From positions 248,001-312,000 of the forward strand of contig NZ_FOGR01000001.1 in NCBI RefSeq assembly GCF_900111275.1: a stretch of DNA of 64,000 nt, written 5' to 3'. Origin of the DNA: Rhizobium sp. NFR03. Lineage in GTDB: Bacteria > Pseudomonadota > Alphaproteobacteria > Rhizobiales > Rhizobiaceae. Shown here one piece after another: positions 43,860-52,732 of the stretch (positions are counted from its first letter, which is position 1; each line of letters begins with the position of its first letter). The notes beneath the pieces were generated by a model that saw nothing but the letters and a program-made list of their open reading frames with translations, made no database searches and was not told where the DNA came from. A program made the translations under genes and the position numbers.

Positions 43860-45299
43860 TCAGGAGCGTTCGGCGACGAGACCGCTGCCCCAAGGCCCGT
43901 GATGCGAATCCTTGCCGTCCGTGCGGTCGTAGCCATGCGCGCCGAAGTAATCGCGCTGGGCCTGGATCATATTCGCCGTACCACGAGCGCGACGATAGCT
44001 GTCGAAATAGCCGAGCGCCGAGGCAAGGGCCGGAACCGGCAGCCCGCCGAGAACGGCGGCGGAAACGACGCGGCGAAGCGGACCGTCGGTTTCCTTGACC
44101 ATGGCGGCGAAGGCCGGGGTGACGATGAGGTTTGCAACATCCGGAGATTCGGTGAATGCCTTGGTGATCTCGTCGAGGAACTGCGAGCGGATGATGCAGC
44201 CGGCGCGCCAGATGCGGGCGATCGTCGGCATCGGCAGGTTCCAGCCGAACTCGCGGGACGCCGCCGCCATGACCGCGAAACCCTGCGCATACGCGCCGAT
44301 CTTTGCAGCAAGCAGCGCATTTTCGAGGTCGGCAAGGAAGGACGCCTTGTCGCTGATCATCAGCGGCGGCACATCCGGCAGGCCGAGGATCTTCTCGGCA
44401 GCCTCGCGCTCGGCCTTCATCGACGACAGGCTACGCGCGGCAACGGCCGCCTCGATGCCGGTCGCCGGCACGCCCATGTTCTGCGCCTCGATCACCGACC
44501 ACTTGCCGGTGCCCTTCTGGCCTGCCTTGTCGAGGATGACATCCACGAGTGGGCCTGAACCGAGCTGATCCCCGGCACGCAGCACGATTTCGGAAATCTC
44601 GATCAGGAAGGAGTTCAGACGCCCCTTGTTCCAGGTCGCGAAAACCTCGGCGATCTCGGCGGCGCTCATCTTCAGCCCGTCGCGCAGGATACCGTAGATC
44701 TCGGCAATCATCTGCATGTCGGCATATTCGATACCGTTATGGATCGTCTTGACGAAGTGACCCGCGCCGTTCTCGCCAAGCCACGCAACGCATGGGTCGC
44801 CTTCATAGCGGGCAGCGATCGAGGTCAGGACCTTTTCGACACGCTTCCAGCTTTCCTCGAGGCCACCGACCATGATGGACGGACCATGGCGAGCACCTTC
44901 CTCGCCCCCCGACACACCCATGCCGATGAAGGTCAGGCCGCTGTCCTTGAGAGTATCGAAACGGCGCATCGTGTCGCGGAAGTTCGCGTTGCCGGCATCG
45001 ATCATGATGTCGTGCGCTTCGAGATGCGGCTTGAGGATCTCCATCTGCTGATCGACGGCTTCGCCAGCCTTGATCATGATGATGATCGGCCGCGGCGGCT
45101 TGATCGCCGCAACGAACTCTTCAATCGTTTCGCACGGGATGATGCGATCCTTCAGATCGCCTGCCTCTTCGTAGAATTCTTTCGTGCGCTCGACCGTGCG
45201 GTTGAACACCGCGATCGTGTTGCCCTTTTCGGCAATGTTGAGCGCGAGGTTGGACCCCATGACGCCGAGCCCGATTAGGCCGATTTCCGCCTGTGCCAC
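43860..45299 (-). CDS. gnd: 6-phosphogluconate dehydrogenase (decarboxylating)
   Basis: It oxidises 6-phosphogluconate to ribulose 5-phosphate with NADP+ in the pentose phosphate pathway. At 479 aa it is of the usual long form. Coenzyme motif GLGVMGSNLALNIAEKG (with Asn-Arg-Thr after the second strand), substrate motif GVSGGEEGARHGPSIM, catalytic Lys/Asn in GHFVKTIHNGIEYADMQ and the C-terminal DYFGAHGYDRTD. Start: GTG at 45299 with GGAGG 7 nt upstream; the frame is open further upstream, but that part has no homology. Confidence 0.96.
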   Translation of the reverse strand: MAQAEIGLIGLGVMGSNLALNIAEKGNTIAVFNRTVERTKEFYEEAGDLKDRIIPCETIEEFVAAIKPPRPIIIMIKAGEAVDQQMEILKPHLEAHDIMIDAGNANFRDTMRRFDTLKDSGLTFIGMGVSGGEEGARHGPSIMVGGLEESWKRVEKVLTSIAARYEGDPCVAWLGENGAGHFVKTIHNGIEYADMQMIAEIYGILRDGLKMSAAEIAEVFATWNKGRLNSFLIEISEIVLRAGDQLGSGPLVDVILDKAGQKGTGKWSVIEAQNMGVPATGIEAAVAARSLSSMKAEREAAEKILGLPDVPPLMISDKASFLADLENALLAAKIGAYAQGFAVMAAASREFGWNLPMPTIARIWRAGCIIRSQFLDEITKAFTESPDVANLIVTPAFAAMVKETDGPLRRVVSAAVLGGLPVPALASALGYFDSYRRARGTANMIQAQRDYFGAHGYDRTDGKDSHHGPWGSGLVAERS

Positions 45300-45578
45300 G
45301 TATATGCCTCCATTAGATCCTGGAACGCGGAAAAGCCGGTCATCGGCGGGGCGTTCCATTGATGTGCCGTACCCGCAGTGCCGACCGTTGCAGTCGGATG
45401 CCGAATGGGTCAACGCCGCAAGTTTTGGCACCGGAAAGCGTGAACCACAAGACAATGTTGACGTTCAGAGCTACATTTCGTGCTTGATGGCTGCGGATGG
45501 GACGACACCGCGGAAACCCGGCGCAAGAAGGGCCGCAGTACCCTGGCGAAAGTGCCGGGAGAACGGAAGGGAGCGAAA

Positions 45579-45992
45579 ATGACGATGAGCGTGCGAACCG
45601 TCGAGGTCGTCATCGAGCAGGCTGCGGATGCGGTCTATGCCTATGCGAGTCGCCCGGAAACGATGCCGCTCTGGGCCTCCGGGCTGGCGAGCGGGCTGCG
45701 GCCCGCCGAAGATCACTGGATTGTGAGCGGGCCGCTCGGTACCGTCAGGGTTTTCTTTACACCGGTCAATGATCTGGGCGTGATGGATCATACCGTCGTC
45801 ACGGAAACGGGCGTCACAACCTATAACGCCTTCCGCGTGATCCCGAATGGCGAGGCAGCCATCGTCCTGTTTACGCTTGTGCAGCAGACCGGCACGGACG
45901 ACGCCAGCTTCGCCCGTGATATCGACTGGGTACGGAAAGACCTGACGAGACTGAAGGCCATTCTGGAGGAAGACACAAGCGAGACGGCCTGA
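45579..45992 (+). CDS. SRPBCC-fold protein
   Basis: A 137-aa soluble protein with the START/Bet v1-like (SRPBCC) pattern: an N-terminal strand VRTVEVVIEQAADAVYAYASRPETMPLWASGL, curved sheet strands and a long C-terminal helix (FARDIDWVRKDLTRLKAILEED). The fold makes a hydrophobic ligand pocket; no specific ligand can be named. Start: ATG at 45579 with GGGAG 5 nt upstream. The gene stands alone between gnd and the PAS gene. Confidence 0.8.
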   Translation: MTMSVRTVEVVIEQAADAVYAYASRPETMPLWASGLASGLRPAEDHWIVSGPLGTVRVFFTPVNDLGVMDHTVVTETGVTTYNAFRVIPNGEAAIVLFTLVQQTGTDDASFARDIDWVRKDLTRLKAILEEDTSETA

Positions 45993-46017
45993 ACCACCAG
46001 AAGGCTCTGCCGGGCAT

Positions 46018-46043
46018 TTCCGGTGAACACCGGCTCACCGGAA
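46018..46043 (+). terminator. hairpin after the SRPBCC gene
   Basis: TTCCGGTGA (46018-46026) pairs with TCACCGGAA (46035-46043), 25 nt after the stop. A T-rich stretch follows after about 10 nt. Confidence 0.5.
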
Positions 46044-46124
46044 GTACCCTGGTCTTTTGTTTTTGTCGCATTATCCGACGCCGAAGCGATGACGCTTCGG
46101 CTGAAAATGCTCTCGGTCGTTCCT

Positions 46125-46844
46125 TCAGGCCGCGATGGCGCGCCGACGATTGGCGAGTTCCTGATAGACGACGATGGCGCCGATGATCTGCCCCGTCGAT
46201 GTGCGACACGGCGTCAGGCGGGACCGAAACACCATCGTCCGACCATCGATATCGCGGGAATATGTGGTGTCCACCGACTCACCGCCAAAGCAGCGGTCGA
46301 GTCGCGGCTTCAGATTGTCTTCAAAGAACTGAAGTCCGGCAAACTCCAGAATTGTCCGGCCGATCAGGGATAATGGCGTTTGATCGAGGCTCTGCGCATG
46401 CAGAACATTGGCATAGAGATAGCGGTAATCCGGCGTGACGACGCAGACCCGGTCCGGCAGGCTGTCGAGAATGGCCTCGTTCAGCAGGCCCTCGTCTTCC
46501 CGGATCTTCGGAAGCGAGATGGTAGATGCCGGGGCAATGAACGGATCCCGCACCACCAGATTTCCGGTTCCCGCCTCGACCAGATAGCGCTCGGTGAGAG
46601 CGGCCAACGCGTTGCTGTGTCGCATGACATTGGAGCAGTCGCCGGCTTCCTTTTTCAGGAGATCCAGCAGGAACTGGAACTGAAGACGAGCATCGGCAAC
46701 CGTGGTTGCGCGCTCGCTCTCGATCGCCTTCAGAAGCGGGTCGATCTCCTTGTCGAGCACGTCGATCAGCACGGTTTCACCGCCTGTCACCGCCTGCTGA
46801 ATCTGGCTGTATTTCACCCAGAACAAATCGACCAGCGTCTTCAC
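46125..46844 (-). CDS. PAS-domain protein without visible output domain
   Basis: The N-terminal half (about 1-115) is helical and charged (VKTLVDLFWVKYSQIQQAVTGGETVLIDVLDKEIDPLLKAIE...). The C-terminal half is a PAS domain starting LPDRVCVVTPDYRYLYANVLHAQ and ending in RSRLTPCRTSTGQIIGAIVVYQELANRRR. There is no kinase, GGDEF, EAL or DNA-binding part, so it probably signals by protein contacts. The start is uncertain: GTG at 46844 with GGGGA upstream is preferred; an ATG at 46958 would add 38 residues of low quality. Confidence 0.75.
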   Translation of the reverse strand: MKTLVDLFWVKYSQIQQAVTGGETVLIDVLDKEIDPLLKAIESERATTVADARLQFQFLLDLLKKEAGDCSNVMRHSNALAALTERYLVEAGTGNLVVRDPFIAPASTISLPKIREDEGLLNEAILDSLPDRVCVVTPDYRYLYANVLHAQSLDQTPLSLIGRTILEFAGLQFFEDNLKPRLDRCFGGESVDTTYSRDIDGRTMVFRSRLTPCRTSTGQIIGAIVVYQELANRRRAIAA

Positions 46845-47086
46845 GACCTTATCCCCACATACATGCGTCACCGCAGACAGACGACGAATGTCTATTCCGA
46901 CAGCACGACCACCATGTCTAACGAAACGCCCAGACGTGCGCGATTTTACTCTACACACGCGTCAGGTTCGTTCAACCGCTCCTTCGCAGTATCATGAATT
47001 TGATATGTCTTATTTACAATTCAGGTTTGCATCAGTACCTGTTCCGGAAGGAATGACTGAAGCGGCTGGGCGCTGCGCGCCGCAAT

Positions 47087-48046
47087 CTACATCTTGGTGT
47101 TCGTCTCGCGGGCGAGCCTGCGCTTCACCTGCCAGCGGTCATGATACCAAAGCCATTGCCCGGGATATTCCCGCACCCAACGTTCCACCGTGTCGTTCAG
47201 CAGTTGCGCGGTGGCTTCGACATCCACACTTCCACCTTCCTTGCGTGGGATGGTGACGGCAGGTTCGATTTCGAGACGGAATCGATTGCCGGGCAAACGG
47301 ATGCAGCGGGCCGGATAGACCTCGCAGCCAAACTGCCGCACGAGCTTTGCAAGCAGCGGATTGGTCTTGACCGGCTGGCCGAAGAACGTGGTGTTCAGGC
47401 CCTTCTTGAATTTTTGATCGACCAGAACGCCGATCCCCTGCCCTTCATCCAGCTTGCGCGCCAGTGTGAAGGACGATCCGGCGTGAGACGGCACCAGCGT
47501 TCCCATGCGCCTGGCGCGGAAATCATAGACCTTCTTGGCCATGGTCGCGTTGTTCGGCGGGCGAAAGAGCACGGTGACATCGAGACCGAATGCGGATCCC
47601 GCAACCGGCAACATCTCGAAACTGCCGGTATGGCCCGTGAAGACGATGAAAGGGCGCGGATTATCCCTGAGGTCGAGGAAGATCGGCGCGCCGATCACCT
47701 CCACCCGGCTCGGCGTAGCGCGTGCCGGATCGTAGTCGAACAACCGGTCGAGGAAGACGTATTCCGCCGCCAGCCTGCCGATAGACCCCCAGCTTTCCAA
47801 CGCGATCGTCTCGATCTCGCTCTCGCTCTTTTCCGGAAAGGCAGCGCGCAGGTTGGCAAGCGTCAGCAGATGACGCCCGCGCATGAAGCGCGGCCCTGAA
47901 AACCGCGCAACACGGTCCATGAAATTCAGGGCTGTGTCGGGCGGCAGGAGTTTCAGCAGCATCAGCGGCAGAAAGGCCAGTTGCGCCACGATCCAATCGC
48001 TCGCGTGCCGGTAAAACAGAACGAGCCGCGTGATGAGAATGCGCAC
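47087..48046 (-). CDS. lpxXL: very-long-chain lipid A acyltransferase LpxXL
   Basis: A membrane-bound LpxL/HtrB-family acyltransferase (319 aa). One N-terminal hydrophobic segment (about 17-35) anchors it; the catalytic HX4E motif is at H139-E144 (GHTGSFE). Its place at the end of the acpXL cluster identifies it as the enzyme that transfers the 27-hydroxyoctacosanoyl-type chain from AcpXL to lipid A, as known in Rhizobium. It starts 4 nt after the dehydrogenase gene. Confidence 0.92.
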   Translation of the reverse strand: MRILITRLVLFYRHASDWIVAQLAFLPLMLLKLLPPDTALNFMDRVARFSGPRFMRGRHLLTLANLRAAFPEKSESEIETIALESWGSIGRLAAEYVFLDRLFDYDPARATPSRVEVIGAPIFLDLRDNPRPFIVFTGHTGSFEMLPVAGSAFGLDVTVLFRPPNNATMAKKVYDFRARRMGTLVPSHAGSSFTLARKLDEGQGIGVLVDQKFKKGLNTTFFGQPVKTNPLLAKLVRQFGCEVYPARCIRLPGNRFRLEIEPAVTIPRKEGGSVDVEATAQLLNDTVERWVREYPGQWLWYHDRWQVKRRLARETNTKM

Positions 48047-48050
48047 CGGA

Positions 48051-49079
48051 TCAGTCCAGCCGCAGGACGATCTTGCCGAACACCTGGCGACCTTCCATGC
48101 GCTCCAGAGCGCGATCGATGTTTTCGAAGGTCACTTCCGTATCGATCACGGGATGAACGAGGCCGCGCGCCATCTTCTGCATGGCGTCGGCCATGTTCTC
48201 CATGCGGCAACCGAACGAGCCGATCAGCTTCAGCTGCTGCTGGAACAACATCATAAGGTTCATGTCGGCGGACACGCCGGAGGTGGAGCCACAGGTGACG
48301 AGACGCCCGCCCCGCTTCATGCAGAGCATGGAGCCGGCCCAGGTATCCTTGCCGACATGCTCGAACACGACATCGACGCCCTTCTTCTTCGTCAGCTTGC
48401 GCACCACGCCTTCAAAGCGGTCGATGCGGTAGTTGATGACGTGATCGGCGCCAAGCGCCTTGGCCTTCTCGATCTTGTCGTCGGAGCCGACCGTGGTGAT
48501 GACGGTGCAACCGATCTTCTTGGCGAGCTGGATTGCGGCCGAGCCGATGCCGGAACCGCCGGCGTGAATGAGGATCGTTTCACCCGGCTCGAGCTTGGCA
48601 TTGTCGAACAGCATGTGTTCCACCGTACCGAAGGTGACGGGTGCGAGCGCGGCTGCCACGGCATCGACGCCGGGCGGTGCGGGCACCAGCAGGCGGGCGG
48701 GAAGATTGACCTTTTCCTGTGCGAAACCATCCAGATGGAAGCCGTGAACGCCGCTCACATGTTCGCAAAGATTGTCGCGGCCCTCGCGGCAGGGACGGCA
48801 GAGGCCGCAGGTGCGGGCGCCATAGATCGACACCAGCTGACCGGGAAGGACGTTTGCCACGCCCGGCCCGATGGTCTCGACCACGCCGGCAGCCTCGGCA
48901 CCGATGACGAGCGGCATCTTGCGCTTGGCGAAGGCCATGCCTCGCCAGCCCCAGACGTCGATATGGTTGAGTGCGACCGCCTTGACGCGCAGCGTCACTT
49001 CGCCCGGGCCCGGTGCGTCCGGTTCCGGCAGATCCGTGACTTCAAGCTTCCTGTCATCGATCAGTTGCAGCGCGCGCAT
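48051..49079 (-). CDS. zinc-type alcohol dehydrogenase of the very-long-chain lipid cluster
   Basis: A medium-chain dehydrogenase/reductase (342 aa). The structural zinc site CGLCRPCREGRDNLCEH is intact, as is the coenzyme motif IHAGGSGIGSAAIQLAKKIG. The catalytic zinc pattern is changed: NHIDVWGWRG replaces the usual Cys-containing motif and VIGAEAAGVV replaces GHE, so it may act without catalytic zinc, as quinone-reductase-like members do. This gene is a standard member of the rhizobial acpXL-lpxXL cluster, but its step is not established. Start: ATG at 49079 with AAGGA 6 nt upstream. Confidence 0.9.
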   Translation of the reverse strand: MRALQLIDDRKLEVTDLPEPDAPGPGEVTLRVKAVALNHIDVWGWRGMAFAKRKMPLVIGAEAAGVVETIGPGVANVLPGQLVSIYGARTCGLCRPCREGRDNLCEHVSGVHGFHLDGFAQEKVNLPARLLVPAPPGVDAVAAALAPVTFGTVEHMLFDNAKLEPGETILIHAGGSGIGSAAIQLAKKIGCTVITTVGSDDKIEKAKALGADHVINYRIDRFEGVVRKLTKKKGVDVVFEHVGKDTWAGSMLCMKRGGRLVTCGSTSGVSADMNLMMLFQQQLKLIGSFGCRMENMADAMQKMARGLVHPVIDTEVTFENIDRALERMEGRQVFGKIVLRLD

Positions 49080-49123
49080 GGTCTTTTCCTTATCGTTTTC
49101 GCGAGGTGGTGAAGCCGCCTGCC

Positions 49124-50407
49124 TCAGGCAGGTTCGGCCGTCATGACCAGGCTTGCATTCTGCCCGCCGAAGCCGAAGGAGTTGGAGAGCACGGCGGTCA
49201 CCTGCGCATCGCGCTTGACGTTCGGCACCACATCCAGGGCAATGGCCGGATCGGGATTCTGGTAATTGATGGTCGGGGGCAGCGTACCCGTGAGGATCGT
49301 CTGAAGCGAGAAGACAGCTTCGACAGCGCCGGCCGCGGTCAAGGTGTGGCCGATCATCGACTTGTTCGAGGAGACCGGAATGCGGGCAAGTCCTTCGCCG
49401 AAGACCGCCGACATCGCGCCGTATTCCATCTTGTCGTTCTCGGGCGTCGATGTGCCGTGCGCATTGACGTAGCCGATATCGCTCTCGGCGATGCCGGCAT
49501 CGGCAAGTGCGGCGCGGATCGAGGCGATGGCAGGACCGCCATCCGGCGAGGAGCGCGTGCGGTGGAAGAGATCGGCCTTCTCGCCGCACCCCTTGAGAAT
49601 GCCCAGCACCTTGGCGCCGCGCGCAATAGCGGCTTCGAGCGATTCGAGCACGAGCGTGGCCGCACCTTCCGCGATCACGAAGCCGTCGCGGTCGCGCGTG
49701 AAAGGCTTGGACGCCTTCTCCGGCGGATCGTTCTGGGTGGAGAGAGCCGAGAGCAGCGAGAAACGGATCAGCGCTTCCGCACTCACCGAACCATCCGTTG
49801 CGACCGTCAGCGCACGCGTCGTGCGGCCCTGCCGGATAGCCTCGACGCCGAGCTGGATGGCGGTCGCGCCCGAGGCGCAGGCGGTGGACAGGGTGACCGG
49901 CAGGCCACGCGTTCCGAACCGGTCGGACAGACGCTCGGAGATCGCGCCGAACAGGGCGGCTTCATAGAAGACGGGATCGGCCTTCTCCCGCATGGCGGCG
50001 AGGAAACGGTTATAGGCGTCGGCGGGTTTTTCGGACGGTGGCGAGCGGTCGGCCAGCGCAAAGCGCGCACTCCATTCCGGCTCGATCGGCGGCGCCGCGA
50101 GAAACAGCGGGCCATCGAAATCACCGGAAATGCCGGCCTGCGCCAGAGCTTCCAGCGTCGTCTCACGCGCCATGGCGTAGGAGCGCTCGACCGAGTTTTC
50201 ATTGGGCACGTCGATGAAATCCACTGTTCCGCAGATCCGTGTCGACAGGCCGTCCGTCGGGAAGCGGGTGATCTTGTGGATGCCGGACACGCCGCCAGTC
50301 AGCGCGGCCCAGTTGTCCTCGAGACCCTGGCCGAGCGACGTGATGACGCCCATGCCGGTGACGGCGATCAGCGGACGGCCCAGGTGGTCCCTATAGGCAT
50401 TTGTCAT
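49124..50407 (-). CDS. beta-ketoacyl-ACP synthase II-like, catalytically complete (lipid cluster)
   Basis: A condensing enzyme (427 aa) that elongates acyl chains on ACP. The Cys-His-His triad is intact: C177 (LSTACASG), H317 (VNAHGTSTPEND) and H354 (NKSMIGHTLTAAG). It overlaps the second, degenerate ketosynthase gene by 4 nt. In Rhizobium the corresponding pair is needed to make the C28 hydroxy acid of lipid A. I infer that this subunit performs the condensation and that its neighbour is a partner. Confidence 0.94.
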   Translation of the reverse strand: MTNAYRDHLGRPLIAVTGMGVITSLGQGLEDNWAALTGGVSGIHKITRFPTDGLSTRICGTVDFIDVPNENSVERSYAMARETTLEALAQAGISGDFDGPLFLAAPPIEPEWSARFALADRSPPSEKPADAYNRFLAAMREKADPVFYEAALFGAISERLSDRFGTRGLPVTLSTACASGATAIQLGVEAIRQGRTTRALTVATDGSVSAEALIRFSLLSALSTQNDPPEKASKPFTRDRDGFVIAEGAATLVLESLEAAIARGAKVLGILKGCGEKADLFHRTRSSPDGGPAIASIRAALADAGIAESDIGYVNAHGTSTPENDKMEYGAMSAVFGEGLARIPVSSNKSMIGHTLTAAGAVEAVFSLQTILTGTLPPTINYQNPDPAIALDVVPNVKRDAQVTAVLSNSFGFGGQNASLVMTAEPA

Positions 50408-51621
50408 GACGAATGCTCCTCTGCACCGGCTTTGGCATGCGCTGTGAGTACGGCGATCCCCTCGCCTCGGCCGTGACCGAGCGTCGTGACGATGGCGTGC
50501 TTCGGCGCACGCGTCATGGATGGCTCCGACGGATCGAAGGGCGGCACGACGGCACCGGCATCGAGAGCAAGCGCAGCCAGCGCAAGACCCAGCGGAAACT
50601 GCGCCTCGATCGCGTGCCCGACGGCGCCGCTATAGCCACGCACCGCCGCATTCGGGAACCGCTTCTCGATCCATGTCCGCTCCTGCGCGGCGAGATCGGC
50701 AAGGCCGCTGGCGCCGGAAAAGACGATGGTATCCTCGGCGGGAGCCAACTCGCTCAGCTGGTCCAGCCGACGTTCGAGCTTGCCCTCATTTCGGTCGCCG
50801 CGATCGCCGCCGACGGCGTCGATGGTCGCATAGATCCGCGCGCCGCGGTTTTCAGCATGTTCCCGCGACTCAAGCACCAGAAAGGCGCCGACGGAACCCA
50901 GAATGATGCCACCGCCCTCGCCCTGTGCGCGCGACCACAGCGGAAGCCAGGGACCGGTCGCGTGCGCCTGAAGCGCTTCCACGAGCAGGATGATATCCAG
51001 CCGCTCGGCCGACAGCGCACCGCCGACAAGCGTATGGCTCGACTGGCCTGCCTTGATGCGGGCAAAGGCGGTCTCGACGGCGGAAATACCGGCGGCCTCC
51101 TCGCCCATGAAGGTGCGGGAGGAACCCGTGACCTTGTGAACGATCGAGATATTGCCGGCCATCAGGTTGGAAAGCTGCGCGAGGAACAGCGTCGGGCGCA
51201 GTTCCGTCGTCAGTTTCTCGTTCAGCAGATGTTCGCGATCGTTGCGTTTCAGGCCTTCGTCAACGATCAGACTGTCGACCGCGATATCGCGCTCGCCGCC
51301 GCCGGCCGCGACGATCATGTCCATCGTGCCGCATGCGTCCGTATCGTCTTTCAGGCCGGCATCGTCGAGCGCGAGGCCCGCGCTGAAGACGCCGAGGCGC
51401 TGCCAGTTCTCCATCTGCCGCTGGTCGCCGCGCTTGGCGATCTGTGCGGACCAGTCGATGACAGGCAGCGGGTGCACGGGATAGGGTGCGAAGCGCTCCG
51501 TTTCCACAACCACCGCCGGCGCTTCGCCTGCCGTCAGCATAGCGACATGCGGCGCGACGCCTACACCCTGGCTTGTGACGATCCCCACCCCGGTGATCAC
51601 GACATCGTTGGCGGCCTTCAT
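50404..51621 (-). CDS. beta-ketoacyl synthase homologue lacking the active-site Cys (chain-length-factor-like)
   Basis: A thiolase-fold ketosynthase (405 aa) with clear FabF homology (VVITGVGIVTSQGVG; GYSGAVGHAIEAQFPLGLALAAL). The active-site region reads ISIVHKVTGSSRTFMGEE with no cysteine, and the whole protein has a single Cys (97) elsewhere. The first catalytic His (NAHGT) is replaced by VFSGASGLAD; only the last His (336) remains. It therefore should not condense by itself. Such proteins act as the chain-length-determining partner in type II polyketide synthases. Start: ATG at 51621, 4 nt after the dehydratase gene. Confidence 0.9.
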   Translation of the reverse strand: MKAANDVVITGVGIVTSQGVGVAPHVAMLTAGEAPAVVVETERFAPYPVHPLPVIDWSAQIAKRGDQRQMENWQRLGVFSAGLALDDAGLKDDTDACGTMDMIVAAGGGERDIAVDSLIVDEGLKRNDREHLLNEKLTTELRPTLFLAQLSNLMAGNISIVHKVTGSSRTFMGEEAAGISAVETAFARIKAGQSSHTLVGGALSAERLDIILLVEALQAHATGPWLPLWSRAQGEGGGIILGSVGAFLVLESREHAENRGARIYATIDAVGGDRGDRNEGKLERRLDQLSELAPAEDTIVFSGASGLADLAAQERTWIEKRFPNAAVRGYSGAVGHAIEAQFPLGLALAALALDAGAVVPPFDPSEPSMTRAPKHAIVTTLGHGRGEGIAVLTAHAKAGAEEHSS

Positions 51622-51625
51622 GCGG

Positions 51626-52132
51626 TCACTCCTTGGGCGATTCTGGGGGCAGGTCTGGGGATGCCTGAGCAGCCAGCGCGGCCGTCAACCCGACTTCGTC
51701 AGCCCGCTTGCGGACGATGGGACCGAGCGGCACCTGATCGAACGGAACGGTCCGCAGTTTCAGCTGGGCATCGGCGATACGCTTGCCGGCGGACGAAATC
51801 TTCGCCTTCGTGACGGCAAAGCCGGAACCGTCGTGCTCCAGCACGACATCGATGTCGAGCACGGCTTCGGGCTCCACGAAAGACCGCATCTTCGCGCCGT
51901 CCACGGTCATCAGGAAGGGCATTGCGGCGAAATCGGTGACGGCGAGCACAAGGAAACCGGAGGCCTGAGCCATCGTCTCGATGAGGAGAACGCCGGGCAC
52001 GAGCGGATATCCGGGAAAATGACCTTCGAAAACCGGGCTCTGCGCCGGCACGACGGATCTGGCGCGCAGCGTCTTCGCCGTCATGTCGACCGCCTCGACA
52101 CTGTCGATCATCTGGAAATATTCAAGCAGCAT
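51626..52132 (-). CDS. FabZ-like 3-hydroxyacyl-ACP dehydratase of the lipid cluster
   Basis: A hotdog-fold dehydratase (168 aa) that removes water from 3-hydroxyacyl-ACP during chain elongation. The FabZ active site is present: H38 in EGHFPGYPLVPGVLLIE with Glu52. Compared with housekeeping FabZ it has a longer C-terminus ending in a Pro-rich segment (SPDLPPESPKE). Immediate neighbour of the two ketosynthase genes, with which it forms one transcript. Confidence 0.92.
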   Translation of the reverse strand: MLLEYFQMIDSVEAVDMTAKTLRARSVVPAQSPVFEGHFPGYPLVPGVLLIETMAQASGFLVLAVTDFAAMPFLMTVDGAKMRSFVEPEAVLDIDVVLEHDGSGFAVTKAKISSAGKRIADAQLKLRTVPFDQVPLGPIVRKRADEVGLTAALAAQASPDLPPESPKE

Positions 52133-52247
52133 ATAACATCATCCGCTTACCACCTTCATGCCCGTGTCGGGCGACCCGCAACGGGCATTCGGGACCGGTG
52201 ACGGCGGCGCCCGGACATTGCGTTCGAGGCCGTCAGGTAGAAACGGC

Positions 52248-52290
52248 GATGCCGCCTGTCAAGCGCGCAAGAGCGGCGTCAGGCGGCATC
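52248..52290 (-). terminator. 11-bp hairpin between acpXL and the dehydratase gene
   Basis: GATGCCGCCTG (52248-52258) pairs with CAGGCGGCATC (52280-52290). It lies 30 nt after the acpXL stop. There is no T-run. It could partly terminate transcription, leaving acpXL expressed more than the enzymes behind it. Confidence 0.6.
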
Positions 52291-52318
52291 GCGGAACGGG
52301 TGCAGTTGGAAAGGCCGA

Positions 52319-52597
52319 TCAGGCCTTGGCAGCGCGCAGTTCGTCGATCTTGGCGCAAAGGTTCTTCAGAACGAAGTATTCCTCGGTCGAGGCCTTGCCT
52401 TCATTGACGTCCTGCGTCCACTTTTCCAGCGGAATCTTGATGCCGAATTCCTTGTCGATCGCAAACACGATATCGAGGAAATCGAGGCTGTCGATGCCCA
52501 GATCGTCGATCGTGTGGCTCTCCGGCGTGATCGTCTCGCGATCGATCTCGCTGGTTTCTGCAATGATATCGGCGACCTTGTCGAATGTAGCTGTCAC
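52319..52597 (-). CDS. acpXL: specialised acyl carrier protein AcpXL
   Basis: A 92-aa acyl carrier protein dedicated to the very long hydroxy fatty acid of rhizobial lipid A. The 4'-phosphopantetheine site is S37 in [14 protein letters not shown]. It is longer than housekeeping AcpP and has the family's [24 protein letters not shown] segment. First gene of the acpXL-fabZ-fabF-fabF-adh-lpxXL run, separated from the rest by a hairpin. Confidence 0.96.
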   Translation of the reverse strand: MTATFDKVADIIAETSEIDRETITPESHTIDDLGIDSLDFLDIVFAIDKEFGIKIPLEKWTQDVNEGKASTEEYFVLKNLCAKIDELRAAKA

Positions 52598-52732
52598 GCG
52601 CGGACCTCTTTGAGTGGCAAGTTTTGCCGAAGCTATAGGGTAACTGCGCAGGAAAAGCCAATGGCCTTGCGGCCATGCAGGGATTTTTGCGCAGCCCTGT
52701 TGCTGAAAGGACCGCGTTGCAGCATGGCGACG

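Noticed and set aside
49080-49589. A 170-residue N-terminal extension of the alcohol dehydrogenase
   Set aside because: It overlaps the ketosynthase gene in another frame and is Arg/His-rich shadow sequence; the true start at 49079 has a good ribosome site.
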